From positions 126,850-190,849 of the forward strand of contig JANPZZ010000010.1 in NCBI GenBank assembly GCA_024707305.1: 64,000 nt of DNA, in the 5' to 3' direction. The notes beneath the pieces are model-generated. The model was not told the origin of the DNA and ran no database searches. It was given only the letters and a program-made list of their open reading frames with translations. The translations under genes and the position numbers were made by a program. Source of the DNA: Chitinophagaceae bacterium. Its GTDB lineage: Bacteria; Bacteroidota; Bacteroidia; Chitinophagales; Chitinophagaceae. Every line of letters begins with the position of its first letter. Positions within the stretch are counted from its first letter, which is position 1. Shown here in pieces: positions 7,721 through 19,592 of the stretch.

Positions 7721-10524
7721 CTATTGGCGTGTAACAATTCGTATGTTTCCCTCCCCTGGTTGTGTGCCGGTTTTACTCAAACTATATGTAAAACTCAAAA
7801 CCGCAAACCTGCGCAATACATTTACGCGATTGTCTTCGATATAGTTTTGATTTGTATTTCGGCTTACACCCACATTTTTATTTAAGATATCATTCACTCT
7901 CAACTTCAGTTCGCCGCGATTCCACCGGAGCATTTGTTTGCTGATGCTTGCACCCCACAGTGGTACTTTGGTATTGAAACCACTCGATAATTGATTGTTA
8001 ACTGTATACTGAAAATCGGTGCTGAAGAAAAACCCCTTCGGCAATTGCCAGTCGATATTCAGATCATAATCCTGCGAGAAAAAAGCGGGTGTTGAAATCG
8101 GGCTGTAGTGAGTAGCGTGCAAAATTGATATTTCCTCCCAGGCTCAATGAAATATTCAATTTTTCAGTGGGATTCATTTCAGCACGTACACGTGGACCAA
8201 TGCTGTAGTTCTTAATATTATTCGCATCGCCATTCATAAACTGGCGACCCTGCATATACGAAAGATTGGTTCCCACTTCAAAGGTTCCTTTGAGGAAGCG
8301 TGCAGGCAGTCCCAGGTTAATGTCGCCAGTAAGATTGTACACACCATCTGTATTAACAGGGCGCGTTTTACGCACGCCATTGCTAAAAAGCGAATCGCTG
8401 TTGACAATTTTATTGTCGGTCCGCATCAGGTTCAAAAAAACAAACAGGTTGCGATTGCGGAAAGGATTGATACCTGAGTAATTCAACTGCACACGATGTG
8501 TCACTTCCTGGTCGAGATCAGGATTACCCTCGCGAATTGCAAGTGGATTGCTAATGTCGGGAATGGGTTGCAATTGACTCACCGTAGGCTGATTTGTATT
8601 TGCCATGTAATTCATGGTAAAGCGTTTATAGCGCGTAAAACTGTACACGAAATTGGCATTAGGCAACAGGTTGGTAAATGATTTACCAATTACGGTATCC
8701 TTGATTCCTGATAGCACTTTTCCATCCAACGAAGCTCTTTGCCAGCTAAGACCCAGCGCATAACTGAATTTCTTCTTTTGCGTGCGCACTTTTAAACCAG
8801 CATTGGTGTTGGAATAAGTGTTTTTTAAAATCATTGCTGAGCGAATCATTCAGTTGATCATATTTTCCATTGTTGCTGTCGTAATCAAATGTAGTCCGGT
8901 TGGATGTGCTTTTGGTGTAGCTATTTCCTACCGACATTTCAAGCAATGAATTTCTAAATAAAGGTTCCGTATAAACGAGTCGCGAACTTATTCCCTTCAA
9001 ATCACTTTCATGCTGGTACCGCTGGTTAATGGAATCGGTGCGGTAGCGTACCAATTGTGGGTTGTAGAATTCGTTAACTGATTCCTGGCTTCCATCACCC
9101 GCTGAATTATTCAATGTGGTTTGCAAACTCAGCGACAATGTGCGCCCCTTCTTTCTGAATTTTTTACGGAAAAGCAGATCGTTTCGCCAGTTAAAAGCGG
9201 TGTTGCCTGAATATGTATTGCTATAACCAGCATTGCTCAATCTTCCATCGCTGCCGGTTTGTGTATAATCGCTGTTGCTAATTCTATCGCTTTGCTGATA
9301 ACCAATGGATGGATTCCATTTTATTGAATGAAACGAATCAATCACATAGTCGATGCCAAGATTCAATCGATGGCTGTTTGTTTTGTTGTCGGTAATAGCA
9401 CTCCTGTTATCGAAGTATGACGAATCGCGCAGCAGGTATTGTCGCTGCCTGTCGGTGATGGTGCGTGGGTTGGTGTGGTTGTAAAAGTAATTGCTGGTAA
9501 GCTCCACTTTTTTCCGATGATATTGTTGTAATTCACACCCCCCGCCCCAAATGGTGCGTATGCCCTGGTTGTTGGCGCCTGAAAGGGAGCTCATATCAGT
9601 AGAGGAGATATTGCCGCCACCGCCACGCATCATGCGGCTAAGTTCACCAGAAAAGTTCATCATGTCCATGAAAGAAAAGCCTTCGGCATTGGTATTATTT
9701 CCCATTCCAATTACGGACATCTGGCGGGCGCCTTTAAATGAGTTTACATTAAAACGTCCTTCTTTACGGTTGTCGGTACCGGCACCAGCCATTATCTTTC
9801 CAAAACTTCCTTTCTTTTTATCTTCTTTCAACTTCAGGTTGATGGTTTTTTCGCTGTTACCGTCGTCAAAGCCGGTCAGTTGCGACTGGTCGCTCTTTCT
9901 ATCATATACCTGAACCTTATCGATCGCGTCAGCCGGGAGGTTTTTAGTTGCCATCTTCGGGTCTGTGCCAAAAAACTCTTTTCCATCCACCAACACCTTT
10001 TTTACACTTTCGCCCTGCGCTTTGATGTTTCCTTCACGATCTACCTGCACGCCCGGCAATTTTTTCAGCAATTGTTCCACACTTGCATTGGGTGGGGTTT
10101 TGAACGATCCGGCATTGTACTGAATGGTATCACCCACCAGTGTAACCGGGGGTGCTTCGTTTTTTACAATCACTTCCTCCAACACTTTTGTGCGATCGTT
10201 GGCTACGATGTTTCCAAGATCATGGTTTTTGATGGAATCATTTACGGAGAAATAAAGCGCGTTGTTGTGATAAGCAACATGTGTTATAAGAAGGCGATAA
10301 TCGCCGGAAGGGATGTTGGAAATGGAGAAACGGCCAGCATTGTCGGTCATACTAAAGCTAACCAGCGATGAATCCCTTCTCGACAGTAGTGTAACGGTCG
10401 CATCCTGCACAGGCCTTTTTGCGAGGGTATCATATACCAGCCCTTTGACCGAACCGCCTGATTGCGACTGCGCGCTAAACGTCAAACTTAATAGCAGGAC
10501 CAGTAACAGGGCGATAATTCTCAT
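7721..10524 (-). CDS. Outer-membrane beta-barrel protein with CarboxypepD_reg domain (multiple frameshifts)
   Basis: About 930 residues read across three ORFs: signal peptide (MRIIALLLVLLLSLTFSAQS), a carboxypeptidase-regulatory-like beta-sandwich (GSVKGLVYDTLAKRPVQDATVTLLSRRDSS...), a plug-like region ([59 protein letters not shown]) and a long beta-barrel (OMP_b-brl_3 type). It resembles TonB-dependent receptors of Bacteroidota; I see no clear TonB box. Frame breaks lie at 8079-8084 and 8821-8826. Two more indels at 9508-9513 and 9538-9543 cancel each other. It is a paralogue of the intact 11580-14477 gene. Substrate unknown. Confidence 0.85.
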
Positions 10525-10623
10525 AACCGTGGTTTTAAATCGGCTACGAAAATATTCGCACTAAACAGCAAATGCGGTTAAAGAGCGTTGCATTAAGGTT
10601 AATAAACGTTAAGCTAAAAGGAA

Positions 10624-10657
10624 GTGGCGTAGCTATGTTAATCATCAACTACGCCAC
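10624..10657 (-). terminator. Stem-loop downstream of the 169-aa gene
   Basis: GTGGCGTAG and CTACGCCAC form a perfect 9-bp stem with a 16-nt loop just after the stop at 10669. On the minus strand it is followed by TTCCTTTT, so it fits an intrinsic terminator. Confidence 0.6.
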
Positions 10658-10668
10658 CTGAGGTGAAT

Positions 10669-11178
10669 TTACTCCACAATGTCACCGCGTTCGGTATCTT
10701 CGCGGTCTCTTTCGTAGATAAGAACTTTTACTTTCCATTCGGGGAATTCATATTGCATGGAAAGTTCGAGAATCATTTTACGGGTTACCATATCTGGCAG
10801 CTCAAAACGGAAAAGGCTGCTGGTAAAACCTCTTTCTTCAATGGGCTCCAGGTATTTGCCTTTCAGGTAAAAGGTAACGCCAGAATCCATTTTCACCGCC
10901 ATGTTATTGAACCGGGCAAATAGCGTTTTGTACTTTGCTTTCGCTGCGCTGAATTCTTCGGTAGTTAACATCACCGCCGACCAACTGTATACTTCTTTGT
11001 TGTCGGCCGAGAAGCGACTAATGGTAACAGATTCTGCGCCCGTAATTTTCATGGAGCTTTCATAATCTGTTTGTTGTGGACTTTGTTGTTGTACGCCACC
11101 CCGCATCTTTGCATAGTTATGCGGATAGTCACGAATCACCGCCTTCATATCGGCAGAGAAATCCTTGGTACCGGGCAT
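10669..11178 (-). CDS. Hypothetical protein, 169 aa
   Basis: Soluble, alpha/beta-looking protein with no signal peptide in this frame (starts MPGTKDFSADMKAVIRDYPHNYAKMRGG). Segments such as MKITGAESVTISRFSADNKEVYSWSAVMLTTEEFSAAKAKYKTLFARFNNMAVKMDSGVTFYLKGKYL suggest a small-ligand or chaperone-like fold, but I cannot name a family. The C-terminus is acidic (YERDREDTERGDIVE). It lies between the two paralogous outer-membrane genes on the same strand, so it may be co-expressed with the shorter one downstream. A frameshift-hidden N-terminal extension cannot be excluded. Confidence 0.6.
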   Translation of the reverse strand: MPGTKDFSADMKAVIRDYPHNYAKMRGGVQQQSPQQTDYESSMKITGAESVTISRFSADNKEVYSWSAVMLTTEEFSAAKAKYKTLFARFNNMAVKMDSGVTFYLKGKYLEPIEERGFTSSLFRFELPDMVTRKMILELSMQYEFPEWKVKVLIYERDREDTERGDIVE

Positions 11179-11365
11179 TCTTAATTGGGAAAAGACGGGC
11201 AGGGAAGTGCATAGGGCTATTGCCCAAAAAGAGGGGTTTTACTAGTTTTTTCACGAGTATCGAATTAAATGGGTTAAAAAGCAGTACAAATATTACTAAA
11301 ATTTGTAACTGTTTAATAATTTTCTCTCCGCTTTTTTCGTTAACCCTTTTGCTAAACGTCCAATT

Positions 11366-11524
11366 ATGAAAAACAAAGGCATTGCGCATTCGCACGAAGC
11401 CGCCCGTATCTACAAAAGCTATTACAAACCTTCCCTTAACCTGGTTCGTTTCTTTAAATCGGTTTTACTGGTTTTTATCTCGGGAGCTTCGCCGGCCGAT
11501 ACCCAATTTCGTCGCCGCAAATAA
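11366..11524 (+). CDS. Possible small protein, 52 aa
   Basis: Too short for the ORF track. ATG at 11366 opens a 52-codon frame: MKNKGIAHSHEAARIYKSYYKPS, then a hydrophobic stretch (LNLVRFFKSVLLVFISGASPA) and a basic tail (QFRRRK). The pattern of a basic N-terminus, one hydrophobic segment and a basic end suggests a small membrane-associated protein. A stem-loop follows 9 nt after the stop. It is divergent from the 169-aa gene and convergent with the large outer-membrane gene. There is no homology evidence, so the call rests on ORF shape and context. Confidence 0.4.
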   Translation: MKNKGIAHSHEAARIYKSYYKPSLNLVRFFKSVLLVFISGASPADTQFRRRK

Positions 11525-11532
11525 ACAGAAAG

Positions 11533-11572
11533 GAGTTGTGTGGCCATGCTGTAAGCAACAACCACACAACTC
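11533..11572. terminator. Stem-loop between convergent genes
   Basis: GAGTTGTGTGG and CCACACAACTC form a perfect 11-bp stem with an 18-nt loop. It sits between the 52-aa ORF and the 3' end of the 965-aa outer-membrane gene and could terminate both. The U tracts are weak on both strands. Confidence 0.5.
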
Positions 11573-11579
11573 ACCAATC

Positions 11580-14477
11580 TTATTCTACACGCATTCTTTC
11601 CGCGCCTCTCATCATCTGCCTGTTCATACCGGGCATTCCCTGCATTTGCACATTGCGTCCACCCATTCTGTTCAGGTTAAACAGGAAGCTTACCATAAAG
11701 TATCTTTTCAAAACAATACTACGGGTATCCTGCACATAGTTGTCGTTTGCAGTACGTGCTATGCTCTGGTTCTGGTTTAAGATATCATTTACCGAGAAAC
11801 GGAGTTCACCATTTTTGTTTTTAAATACCTGCTTGCTCAGGCTCGCATTCCAAAGCGGAATGTTTTGATTGTATCCCTGTGCTCGACCGGTATTAATGAG
11901 ATAACTAAACTCAGAATTGAGAATGAAGTTTTTCGGGAAGTTGTATGAAAAATCGAGCGCATAGTTCTGTGTCCAGTAATCTTCATTCAACTGTGCGTTC
12001 ACCGTATATTTAACATCACTATAAGTGAGGTTGGCACGTAAACCTAAATCATATTTTTCTTTGCTCAGGTTTACGCCCACACCCTGCATGATCATCGCAG
12101 TTTTTGTGAAGTTCTTCTGGCTCCTCACCATACTCACGTCACGCGTGTAACTCATGTTGTTGGTAAGATTGATACTGCTTCCTTTCCATTTTGGATTTTT
12201 GAATGGCAGCCCCAGTGTCACGAACGTATTACCACGATAATAACCATTCAGGTTCGTGTATCTGGTTATTTGTACGGGACCGTTCACAGAGATGTCGTTT
12301 ACAATTTTATTCTGCGTGGTGCTGAAGGAAAGGTTCGCTGCAATAAAACGGAAGGTCAGAATATTAAACGAGTTGTACCCGATATTGAAGTTGTGGTTAA
12401 ACTCCTGATCAAGATTCGGATTTCCAATCACAATGTTCAGTGTATCCGTTGCATCCGGTACATTCTGTAACTGGTTGATGCTCGGCTGGCTGGTACGACC
12501 ATTATAACGGAAGCGCAGGTTTTTGCTACGTGTTGGCGTAAAATTAAAGCTGGCAGTAGGGAAGAAGTTGGTATAGGTTTGTTTCGTTAACGAATCTCTT
12601 CCGGTTGCTGCCTGGTAGCTCTGGCTCTCCAGTCTTGATTGTTGCACTGCCAAACCAAACTGGTAGTTATACATCTTCTGCTGTACCCTGAAATTGGCGC
12701 CTGCGCGATGGGCTTCAAATAAATTTTCAAAGCGGTTTGTCAGTTGCAAATTGGGAATTTCATATTTATCGGTAGAAGAATTGTAATTGTATGCGCGGCG
12801 ATCCGACTCACTCTGGTTGCGGGTATATGCATAATTCACTTCCAGCAATTTATTCAGTCCAAATGGCTCCGTATATGACGTGCTCAACACGTGGTTATTG
12901 GTGTTGGTTTTTTGTTTGCTTGTCTGATCCTGGTTAATGCTACGATAAAGCACTCCATCTTCACGATAGAAATCGTTGCTGGAATAAGTGATGCCGTTGC
13001 TGTTGGAGTTTCCAAATGTATTATTCCAACCAAGAGTGATCGTTCTTCCGACTTTTCTGAATTTATGTCGGTACAACAGGTTGTTCGACCAGTTATATCC
13101 ATCGCGTTTATTCTGGTTGTTGGTGCGTGAGGTAACTGATAAGAACTCATTCCCGGGAATCGCTGAATAGTTAAATGAAGTGTCGTTGTTGAAATTTTCT
13201 GAATGTTGTAACGTGAGTGAGGGTGTATACAAAATCGAGTTCATTGAATCGATCTGGTATTCGAAACGCACATTAAACCGATGGTTCATGTTTTGGTTCT
13301 GCGAAACGCGCTCGCGATCCATTGTCACAACCGAGTCTGCATAAGTTGTCCTGCGCAGGATGTCCTGCTCCTGGCGTGTATCTGTTTTTGAAAGAAAATA
13401 GCTGCCTGTCAGTTTTATTTTCCCCGCCCATTGATCGGAGTAGTTAATACCTGTCGACAATGATTTAATCAACCCCGTGCTTCCGCTGCCGGAACCGCCG
13501 CCGCCCATCATCATGCCCATACCACCGCCGCGAATTTGCATTCCACCCATCATGCCGCCGCCACCGCCCTGGCCACCCATTCCACCGCCACCACTAAAGC
13601 CGCCCATTGAGCTAATTACATCATTAAAGGAAAAACCCTGCTTATTGATATTATTCGAATTGAACAACACCGAAATACGACGGTCGCCCACAAAACGGTT
13701 CACACTCAAATTCCCTTCGTATCGGTTGTTGTCGCCATAAGCTACCAACGCGCGACCAAAATATCCCTGGTTGCGGTCTTTTTTCAGTTTGATGTTGATG
13801 GTCTTGGTGCGGTTTCCATCATCCATATTGGTAAACTTCGCCTGGTCGCTCATATCATCAAACACCTGCACACTTTCCACCATGTCGGCAGTAAGGTTTT
13901 TGGTCGCCAGCTTGGGATCATTTCCAAAAAACTCTTTACCATCCACCAATACACGTTGCACCTGTTCGCCCTGCGATTTCACATTACCCTCGCGATCCAC
14001 TTCCATACCAGGGAGCTTCTTAATCAGGTCTTCAACAGTTGCATTGGGTTGCGTACGAAAACCGCTGGCATTAAATTGAATGGTATCGTTTTTCACCACA
14101 ATCGGTGCTTCACTGGTAACGATAACCTCTGTAAGTGTCTTGAAGTTTTTAGGAAGCGCTATCGAACCCAGATCAGCAACCTTGCTTTCAGCAGTAATGC
14201 TGGCCGTCTTTTTGGTTTCTTCAAATGCAGCGTGGCTAATTATCACGCGGTACGATCCCGCAGCCAGGTTCTTAAATTCAAAAACGCCTTCTTTGTTTGA
14301 TAAAGTAAAAGTTACAAGCGAAGAATCGGATGCTTGTAGCAGCGAAATTGTTGCATCTGCAACAGATTGGTTTGCTGTGGTATCCACGAGTTTACCACGA
14401 ATAATTCCATCAGGCTTCTGCGCCTGCACATACATAGCCATCAGCATAAAACTGAACAGGCCAATCAATTTTCTCAT
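11580..14477 (-). CDS. Outer-membrane beta-barrel protein with CarboxypepD_reg domain
   Basis: Intact, 965 residues from [20 protein letters not shown] (signal peptide; the track start at 14498 is 7 codons upstream). A regulatory-like domain ([30 protein letters not shown]) is followed by a plug-like part ([61 protein letters not shown]) and a large barrel with the end-strand signature [19 protein letters not shown]. Residues ~280-345 form a Gly/Met-rich insert ([37 protein letters not shown]). Related to TonB-dependent receptors; role and substrate unknown. It is the best template for repairing its neighbour at 7721-10524. Confidence 0.88.
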   Translation of the reverse strand: MRKLIGLFSFMLMAMYVQAQKPDGIIRGKLVDTTANQSVADATISLLQASDSSLVTFTLSNKEGVFEFKNLAAGSYRVIISHAAFEETKKTASITAESKVADLGSIALPKNFKTLTEVIVTSEAPIVVKNDTIQFNASGFRTQPNATVEDLIKKLPGMEVDREGNVKSQGEQVQRVLVDGKEFFGNDPKLATKNLTADMVESVQVFDDMSDQAKFTNMDDGNRTKTINIKLKKDRNQGYFGRALVAYGDNNRYEGNLSVNRFVGDRRISVLFNSNNINKQGFSFNDVISSMGGFSGGGGMGGQGGGGGMMGGMQIRGGGMGMMMGGGGSGSGSTGLIKSLSTGINYSDQWAGKIKLTGSYFLSKTDTRQEQDILRRTTYADSVVTMDRERVSQNQNMNHRFNVRFEYQIDSMNSILYTPSLTLQHSENFNNDTSFNYSAIPGNEFLSVTSRTNNQNKRDGYNWSNNLLYRHKFRKVGRTITLGWNNTFGNSNSNGITYSSNDFYREDGVLYRSINQDQTSKQKTNTNNHVLSTSYTEPFGLNKLLEVNYAYTRNQSESDRRAYNYNSSTDKYEIPNLQLTNRFENLFEAHRAGANFRVQQKMYNYQFGLAVQQSRLESQSYQAATGRDSLTKQTYTNFFPTASFNFTPTRSKNLRFRYNGRTSQPSINQLQNVPDATDTLNIVIGNPNLDQEFNHNFNIGYNSFNILTFRFIAANLSFSTTQNKIVNDISVNGPVQITRYTNLNGYYRGNTFVTLGLPFKNPKWKGSSINLTNNMSYTRDVSMVRSQKNFTKTAMIMQGVGVNLSKEKYDLGLRANLTYSDVKYTVNAQLNEDYWTQNYALDFSYNFPKNFILNSEFSYLINTGRAQGYNQNIPLWNASLSKQVFKNKNGELRFSVNDILNQNQSIARTANDNYVQDTRSIVLKRYFMVSFLFNLNRMGGRNVQMQGMPGMNRQMMRGAERMRVE

Positions 14478-14540
14478 ATAAATATAGTGTTGAAACAATT
14501 AGACGAAAGATGCAATGCTTACTTGCGGAATGTGTTAGAA

Positions 14541-14762
14541 AAAATGTGGAAATGGGGAAATGAGAAAATGAGGAAATGAGAAAATGTGAAAATGTCAAAA
14601 ATCGTGAGGCGTAAAACGGAAATGTGCAAACGAGTAAAATTGGAAATCAGTCTTAAAATATCACCGTTTGGCAATTTAATTCTTTCCTCATTTCCCATTT
14701 TCACATTTTCCCATTTCCCCATTTCCTCATTTCCACATTGCCACATTGCCACATTTTCCCTG
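14541..14762. repeat. Inverted low-complexity tracts of the AAATGNGG / TTTCNCAT type
   Basis: 14541-14597 is a run of imperfect 6-8-mers (GTGGAAATGGGGAAATGAGAAAATG...). 14690-14762 is the same kind of run in reverse complement (TCATTTCCCATTTTCACATTTTCCC...). Together they flank about 90 nt of ordinary sequence and could fold into a very long hairpin. They lie between the SNF2 helicase stop and the outer-membrane gene start. Similar tracts occur elsewhere in the window. Confidence 0.7.
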
Positions 14763-14770
14763 CTCCAGTG

Positions 14771-17700
14771 TTAACTAAACAGGTACTCAACGTCTTCCCT
14801 CGACAGACTCTTCACAAAGCTGCTGTCGTCGGCGATAAGTTCTTTGGCCAGGGCGCGTTTTTTGTCCTGAAGCTGCAGGATCTTGTCTTCAATCGTGTCT
14901 TTACAAATCATGCGATAAGCAAAGATATTTTTGGTTTGACCAATACGGTGTGTACGGTCAATTGCCTGTTGCTCCACGGCGGGGTTCCACCAGGGATCCA
15001 CGATATAAACGTAGTCGGCGGCGGTAAGGTTAAGACCCACACCACCCGCTTTCAGTGAAATCAGGAACACGCGAACACTTTCATCGTTTTGAAAACGCTG
15101 AATCGCTTTCTCCCTGTCGGGGGCGCTGGTACTTCCATCAAAATATTCATACTTCACGCCGAGTTCATCAAGTTTGCCTTTTATTAAAGCCAACATTCCC
15201 AAAAACTGCGAGAAGATCAGGGCTTTGTGGTTGCTGATGTTTTCCGTCAGCTCCCTTCCGATTTCTTCCAGTTTGATAGAATGGTTTTCAAACTTCTCAT
15301 CTTCATTCAAAATTGCGGGCGAATCACAGATCTGGCGCAACTTCATCAATCCCTGCAGAATGGTCAGTTGTGAACGCTGAATGCCCTGTTCCTGGATTGT
15401 ACCCAGGATCTTATCGCGGAAATCGTTGCGGTAGGCGTCATATATTTTGCGTTGTTCATCTTCCATCTCACACCACAAAATCATTTCCTGCTTTTCCGGA
15501 AGATCTTTGGCCACCTGCTCCTTTGTACGACGAAGGATAAAAGGATACAGTATCTTTTTCAAATGCTCTTTACGATCCTGCTCGCCAAACTTGTCGATAG
15601 GAATCGCAAACTCCTGGCGGAAATGTTCCATTGATCCAAGCATACCCGGATTCAGGAAGTGCATTTGTGCGAATACATCAAATGTATTGTTCTGCAAAGG
15701 CGTACCACTCATGCAAAGCCTGTGTTTTGCATTCAGCAGGCAGGCCGCTTTTGTTACTTTACTCGCGGGGTTTTTAATCGCCTGGCTTTCATCCAGGATC
15801 ACACAATCAAACTGCACACTCATCAGCAATTTAATATCGCTGCGCAGCGTTCCGTATGTTGTAATTGTAACATCATGATCGAGTATTTCCTCTTTGCTGC
15901 GCGTACGCGTAGCACCATGATGTATTTTATAAGTGAGCTTGGGCGTGAATTTTTTAATCTCACTTTCCCAGTTGTAAATAAGTGTTGTCGGGCACACCAC
16001 CAGCGCTTTCACGCCGTCGTTTTCTGCCCTTACGTGCTCCAGGAAAGAAAGCGCCTGCACAGTTTTACCCAAACCCATATCGTCGGCAAGTATGCCGCCC
16101 CATTTGATTTCGCGCAGGTAATTCAGCCATTGAAAGCCCGCCACCTGGTAGGGTCGCAGAATGGGGTGTAAATGCTCCGGCGGATCAATTTCTTTAATGT
16201 TGTTAAACTGACGCAGATTTTCATACTTTTCTTCCAGTTGTACAACCAGCTCTTCTTCATCGCGGTTTTCATACAACTCGTCCACCACGCTCAGGTGAAA
16301 GCGCGAGAGTTTCAGGTTTTGGTTATTGCCTTCGCCCACGCGGAAAAGCAGCGAATATTTTTTCAACCACTCTTCGGGTAAAATACCGAGCGTACCATCA
16401 TTCAACTGCACAAACTGCTGCTTATTTGCAAGCGCACGTTTTACCTCGGCTACCGTTACTTTTTGGTCGCCAAATACAATGTCCACCTTCGCATCAAACC
16501 AGTCTGTATTGCTGCTAATGAAAATTTTGGTTTGTGGTTTCGCTGTATTGAACCGGAAATTCTTCAGCGCTTCAAAACCAAACACGGGTGTTTTCATGTC
16601 CTTCATCGCATCCACAAACAAAAAGAACCAGTTGTTTTTTAAAACATCTGTTCCTTTCAGCGCAAGCGAGCCATTATCTTCATTATAAATAAAGTTGGAG
16701 TGAAGCGCCTGAAGTTTGTCGATAAATGCTTTTTCTGCTTCGCGATTACGATGAACAATCATCAGCTTTTCACCTCTTGGCACCACAATCTCATCGCGGT
16801 CGCGCGAGCGTGTTTCATATCCTTTATAAGAAAACTGAGGTTGAAACACCAGGAAGTCACCTTTTTCCACGAGGAAGAGATTAACATCGGGATCACCATC
16901 CTTCACTTCTTCCACCAGGCTGCGGTCGAAATCAACCTTATATTCCCGCGCCAGCGGTATCAGAAAATCATTGAGTGTCTTTTCCCATTTCTCATCTTCC
17001 ACTTCCATTACACCATCAGGCAGAAATTTTTCCACCAGGTGCGGTACTTCATTCGCCGACCAGCAATGCAGTTGGTGATTGTAAAGGAAGAATAATGGAG
17101 ATATTGTTTCATTCTCATCCACATCGTGCTCCATGCTACCCGTTTGTACGCGCATACTAATGCCGTATCCGCCATTTTTCTTTACAAAAAAGCGGGGGAC
17201 CGCATCTGCGTTTCCTACCTGTAGTGGTTGAAGGTTGGCGGTTTTAAATTGCTTTCCTTCGGGTAAGATATAAAACAGGGGCTGATCCTCACGAGGTGCA
17301 CATAGTTGTTTGAGCCGCGGGAACAGGTATTCTGAAATCAATTCTTTTGTTTCAGCAGGAAGATCATCCTCTTCGTGATGAATGATGTTTTCCCAGATTC
17401 CCGAGAATGGCGAGTTACGACTTACGAACTTGTTAATCTCCGATTCCTGGAGTTTCCGTAAAAGCGCCATCATCTCGCGGTCTTTTTCAGGCAGCTTTTC
17501 AAGATCAACATAGCGGCTGATATCTGCTTTCTCAGCTTTACCAGCAAAACCATCATTCGCTTCGTTGGGTTCGCCGAGTATAGCATCAACGGTAAAGAAG
17601 GGATAGGTTTTTTTGTTCAGGTTGATCACAGTACCCAGTCGAAGCGCAGGGCGCACAGGCGCTTCTTCTTCCACCACTTCCACTTCCTGTTTCTTTTCTT

Positions 17701-18537
17701 TTACAATCGTGGGCGGCGTTACCGGGCGATTGGGATTCGCAAGCGGCGTTACACGTTTAATGCTTGCATCCAAAACACGTAGGTAGGGTTTGCCTTCTTT
17801 GTATGCAAACTCAAACTTTCCTTTCAAATCGTCTTTCAGCGAATAACCATACGCTTCCAGCAATTTATTTTTTCTTTATCCCAGTTGCGAATGCTATCAA
17901 AGTAATTGGCACCATGTGCGTTCAATAACTGTAAGAATACAATTACTTTGGGCAAACAAAGCGGATGATCCGGATCATGATAGTCGCAACTGGTATCAAA
18001 ATTTCTTTCTTCGTTTTTACGAATGATGACGGAATATTTTTTGCCTTCCAGCACAACCGTTGCTTTCACCATTTCGTTCTCTGCGGTTTCAATACTCGCT
18101 TTTTGCGTGCGCAGGTATTGTTCAGCATCCGCAAATACAGTGGGCGATGAAAGCAGTCGAAGCGTTTTAAGTTCAATCGACTTCATCTTTGCTACCGTAT
18201 GTCGCTGATCGTATTCAACATCTTCAGTTTGCAGGTGTCCGCGATCAATCATTTCCTGCAACTGAAACAGCGAAGCGGTTTCATGGCGACAAATGTCTCC
18301 AATATTATAAGGACAGCTGCATCGCAGCGAAAGCCCTTTTGGATCCCTGAATTTGGTAATATATACGCGGTAAAATGTAGAGTAGCTGTCGTCTTTCACA
18401 CGAAAAACGGCTGAGCCAAATAGATCGTCGTATTCAACAAGTTCAACGAAGCCAATTGCATGGATCTTTTTTCCACGTCGGATCACTTCGTCAGTACCAT
18501 GCGTATAAACGTACTTTAACAGATGCGGTAGCGCCAT
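14771..18537 (-). CDS. SWIM zinc-finger SNF2 family helicase (frameshifted)
   Basis: A Swi2/Snf2 ATPase of about 1255 residues from two ORFs. The N-terminus holds a SWIM finger (CSCPYNIGDICRHE, CxC...CxH). A long middle region precedes the ATPase: YQVAGFQWLNYLREIKWGGILADDMGLGKTVQALSF (motif I), VVCPTTLIYNW (Ia), CVILDESQAIKNP (II, DESQ rather than DEAH), LCMSGTPLQNN (III), LIFSQFLGML (IV), VFLISLKAGGVGLNLTAADYV (V) and AIDRTHRIGQ (VI). Such bacterial enzymes translocate on DNA and remodel protein-DNA or RNA polymerase complexes. The break is at a T6 run (17868-17873) that needs seven bases. Confidence 0.9.
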
Positions 18538-18856
18538 AGATAAGTTTACGGTTCAAAATCGAAAACCCATAGCCGTAAGCTGAAAACGGTTTTCGTTAGG
18601 TTGCCTTCCCTGACACCATAGAACACAGCCTGGACAATGGTTCCAAAGAGGGCAATCGGCAAATCTAAACGATTTGAGGTGGGATTTCCTACCAAAAGGA
18701 ACAAGATTTCTAAAAAATTTTCAGGATGCTTTTTTGCTAAAAAATCTTTGTACCTTTATAAGTTTGTCTTTTTCGGTACAGGCAAAAATTTTCCTTCTTA
18801 ATATTTATCTGAATTCCCGCAATTTCTATTCCTGGACTTGTTGCTTACAACATCCT

Positions 18857-19582
18857 TTATACGCAGGTCAAACGACCTTCCTTGTATTCTGGAAGTACAT
18901 TCGCCAAATCGGGTGTAAGACAGTAGCGGATATCGTCGATAAGACCAAAGCGTTCTACCAGGCGGTGATAGTGTGTGAGTTTGGGAGCGAAGTCGATGAG
19001 ATTGTTTTTGTGCTTTGTATACATCTGTTCTGCCATCAGCGAACTATCGCAGTGAATGGTGAAGTGCTTCTTCAGGCGATGTATTACCGCCCCTGCAAAC
19101 AATGTGTCTTCCAGGTTAAAGCGATCTTTCCATCCTGCGCAACCCAATACAACGTTTTTGCCTTTGGAGGCGAGATAATCAACAACAGCAGAAAGATTAG
19201 GGAATGATCCGGAGATGATGGTTTCTGCGCCTCTTTCCAGTGCCATGTGCAATAAGCGGGTTCCGTTGGTGGTGGTTAACACCAGTGTGCGACCTTCTAC
19301 AAATTCTCGAGTGTATTCAAGTGGTGAGTTGCCGTGTTCCAAACCATCTGCAATTTTCCCGTCACGTTCGCCGGCTGCGATACCGCCGATGCTGCGGCTG
19401 ATTTCAATTGCCTTGGGCACCGAGTCAACAGGTATCACGCATTTCGCTCCATTATAAAGCGCTGATGCAATGGTACTTGTAGCACGAAATACATCGATGA
19501 TCACAACAACACTGTTGTTGAGGTCATATAAATTGAGCAATGCCGGTGACAGAGATGTATAAAGAGTGGGTTTGTTATTCAT
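18857..19582 (-). CDS. comB: 2-phosphosulfolactate phosphatase (ComB-like)
   Basis: A 241-residue protein matching the ComB family throughout: VVVIIDVFRATSTIASALYNGAKCVIPVDSVPKAIEI, GERDGKIADGLEHGNSPLEY and LVLTTTNGTRLLHMA. In methanogens ComB removes phosphate from 2-phosphosulfolactate on the way to coenzyme M. Bacteria have homologues without the rest of that route, and no coenzyme M genes are near, so the true substrate here is uncertain. I start it at MNNKPTLY (19582) because the TACATTTG box at 19593-19600 lies just upstream and the ORF-track extension to 19648 would cross it. Confidence 0.85.
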   Translation of the reverse strand: MNNKPTLYTSLSPALLNLYDLNNSVVVIIDVFRATSTIASALYNGAKCVIPVDSVPKAIEISRSIGGIAAGERDGKIADGLEHGNSPLEYTREFVEGRTLVLTTTNGTRLLHMALERGAETIISGSFPNLSAVVDYLASKGKNVVLGCAGWKDRFNLEDTLFAGAVIHRLKKHFTIHCDSSLMAEQMYTKHKNNLIDFAPKLTHYHRLVERFGLIDDIRYCLTPDLANVLPEYKEGRLTCV

Positions 19583-19592
19583 ACTGCGGGCG

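Noticed and set aside
11129-11395. 88-codon minus-strand ORF upstream of the 169-aa gene
   Set aside because: It overlaps that gene's start in another frame and runs antisense to the 52-aa ORF, with no motif of its own.
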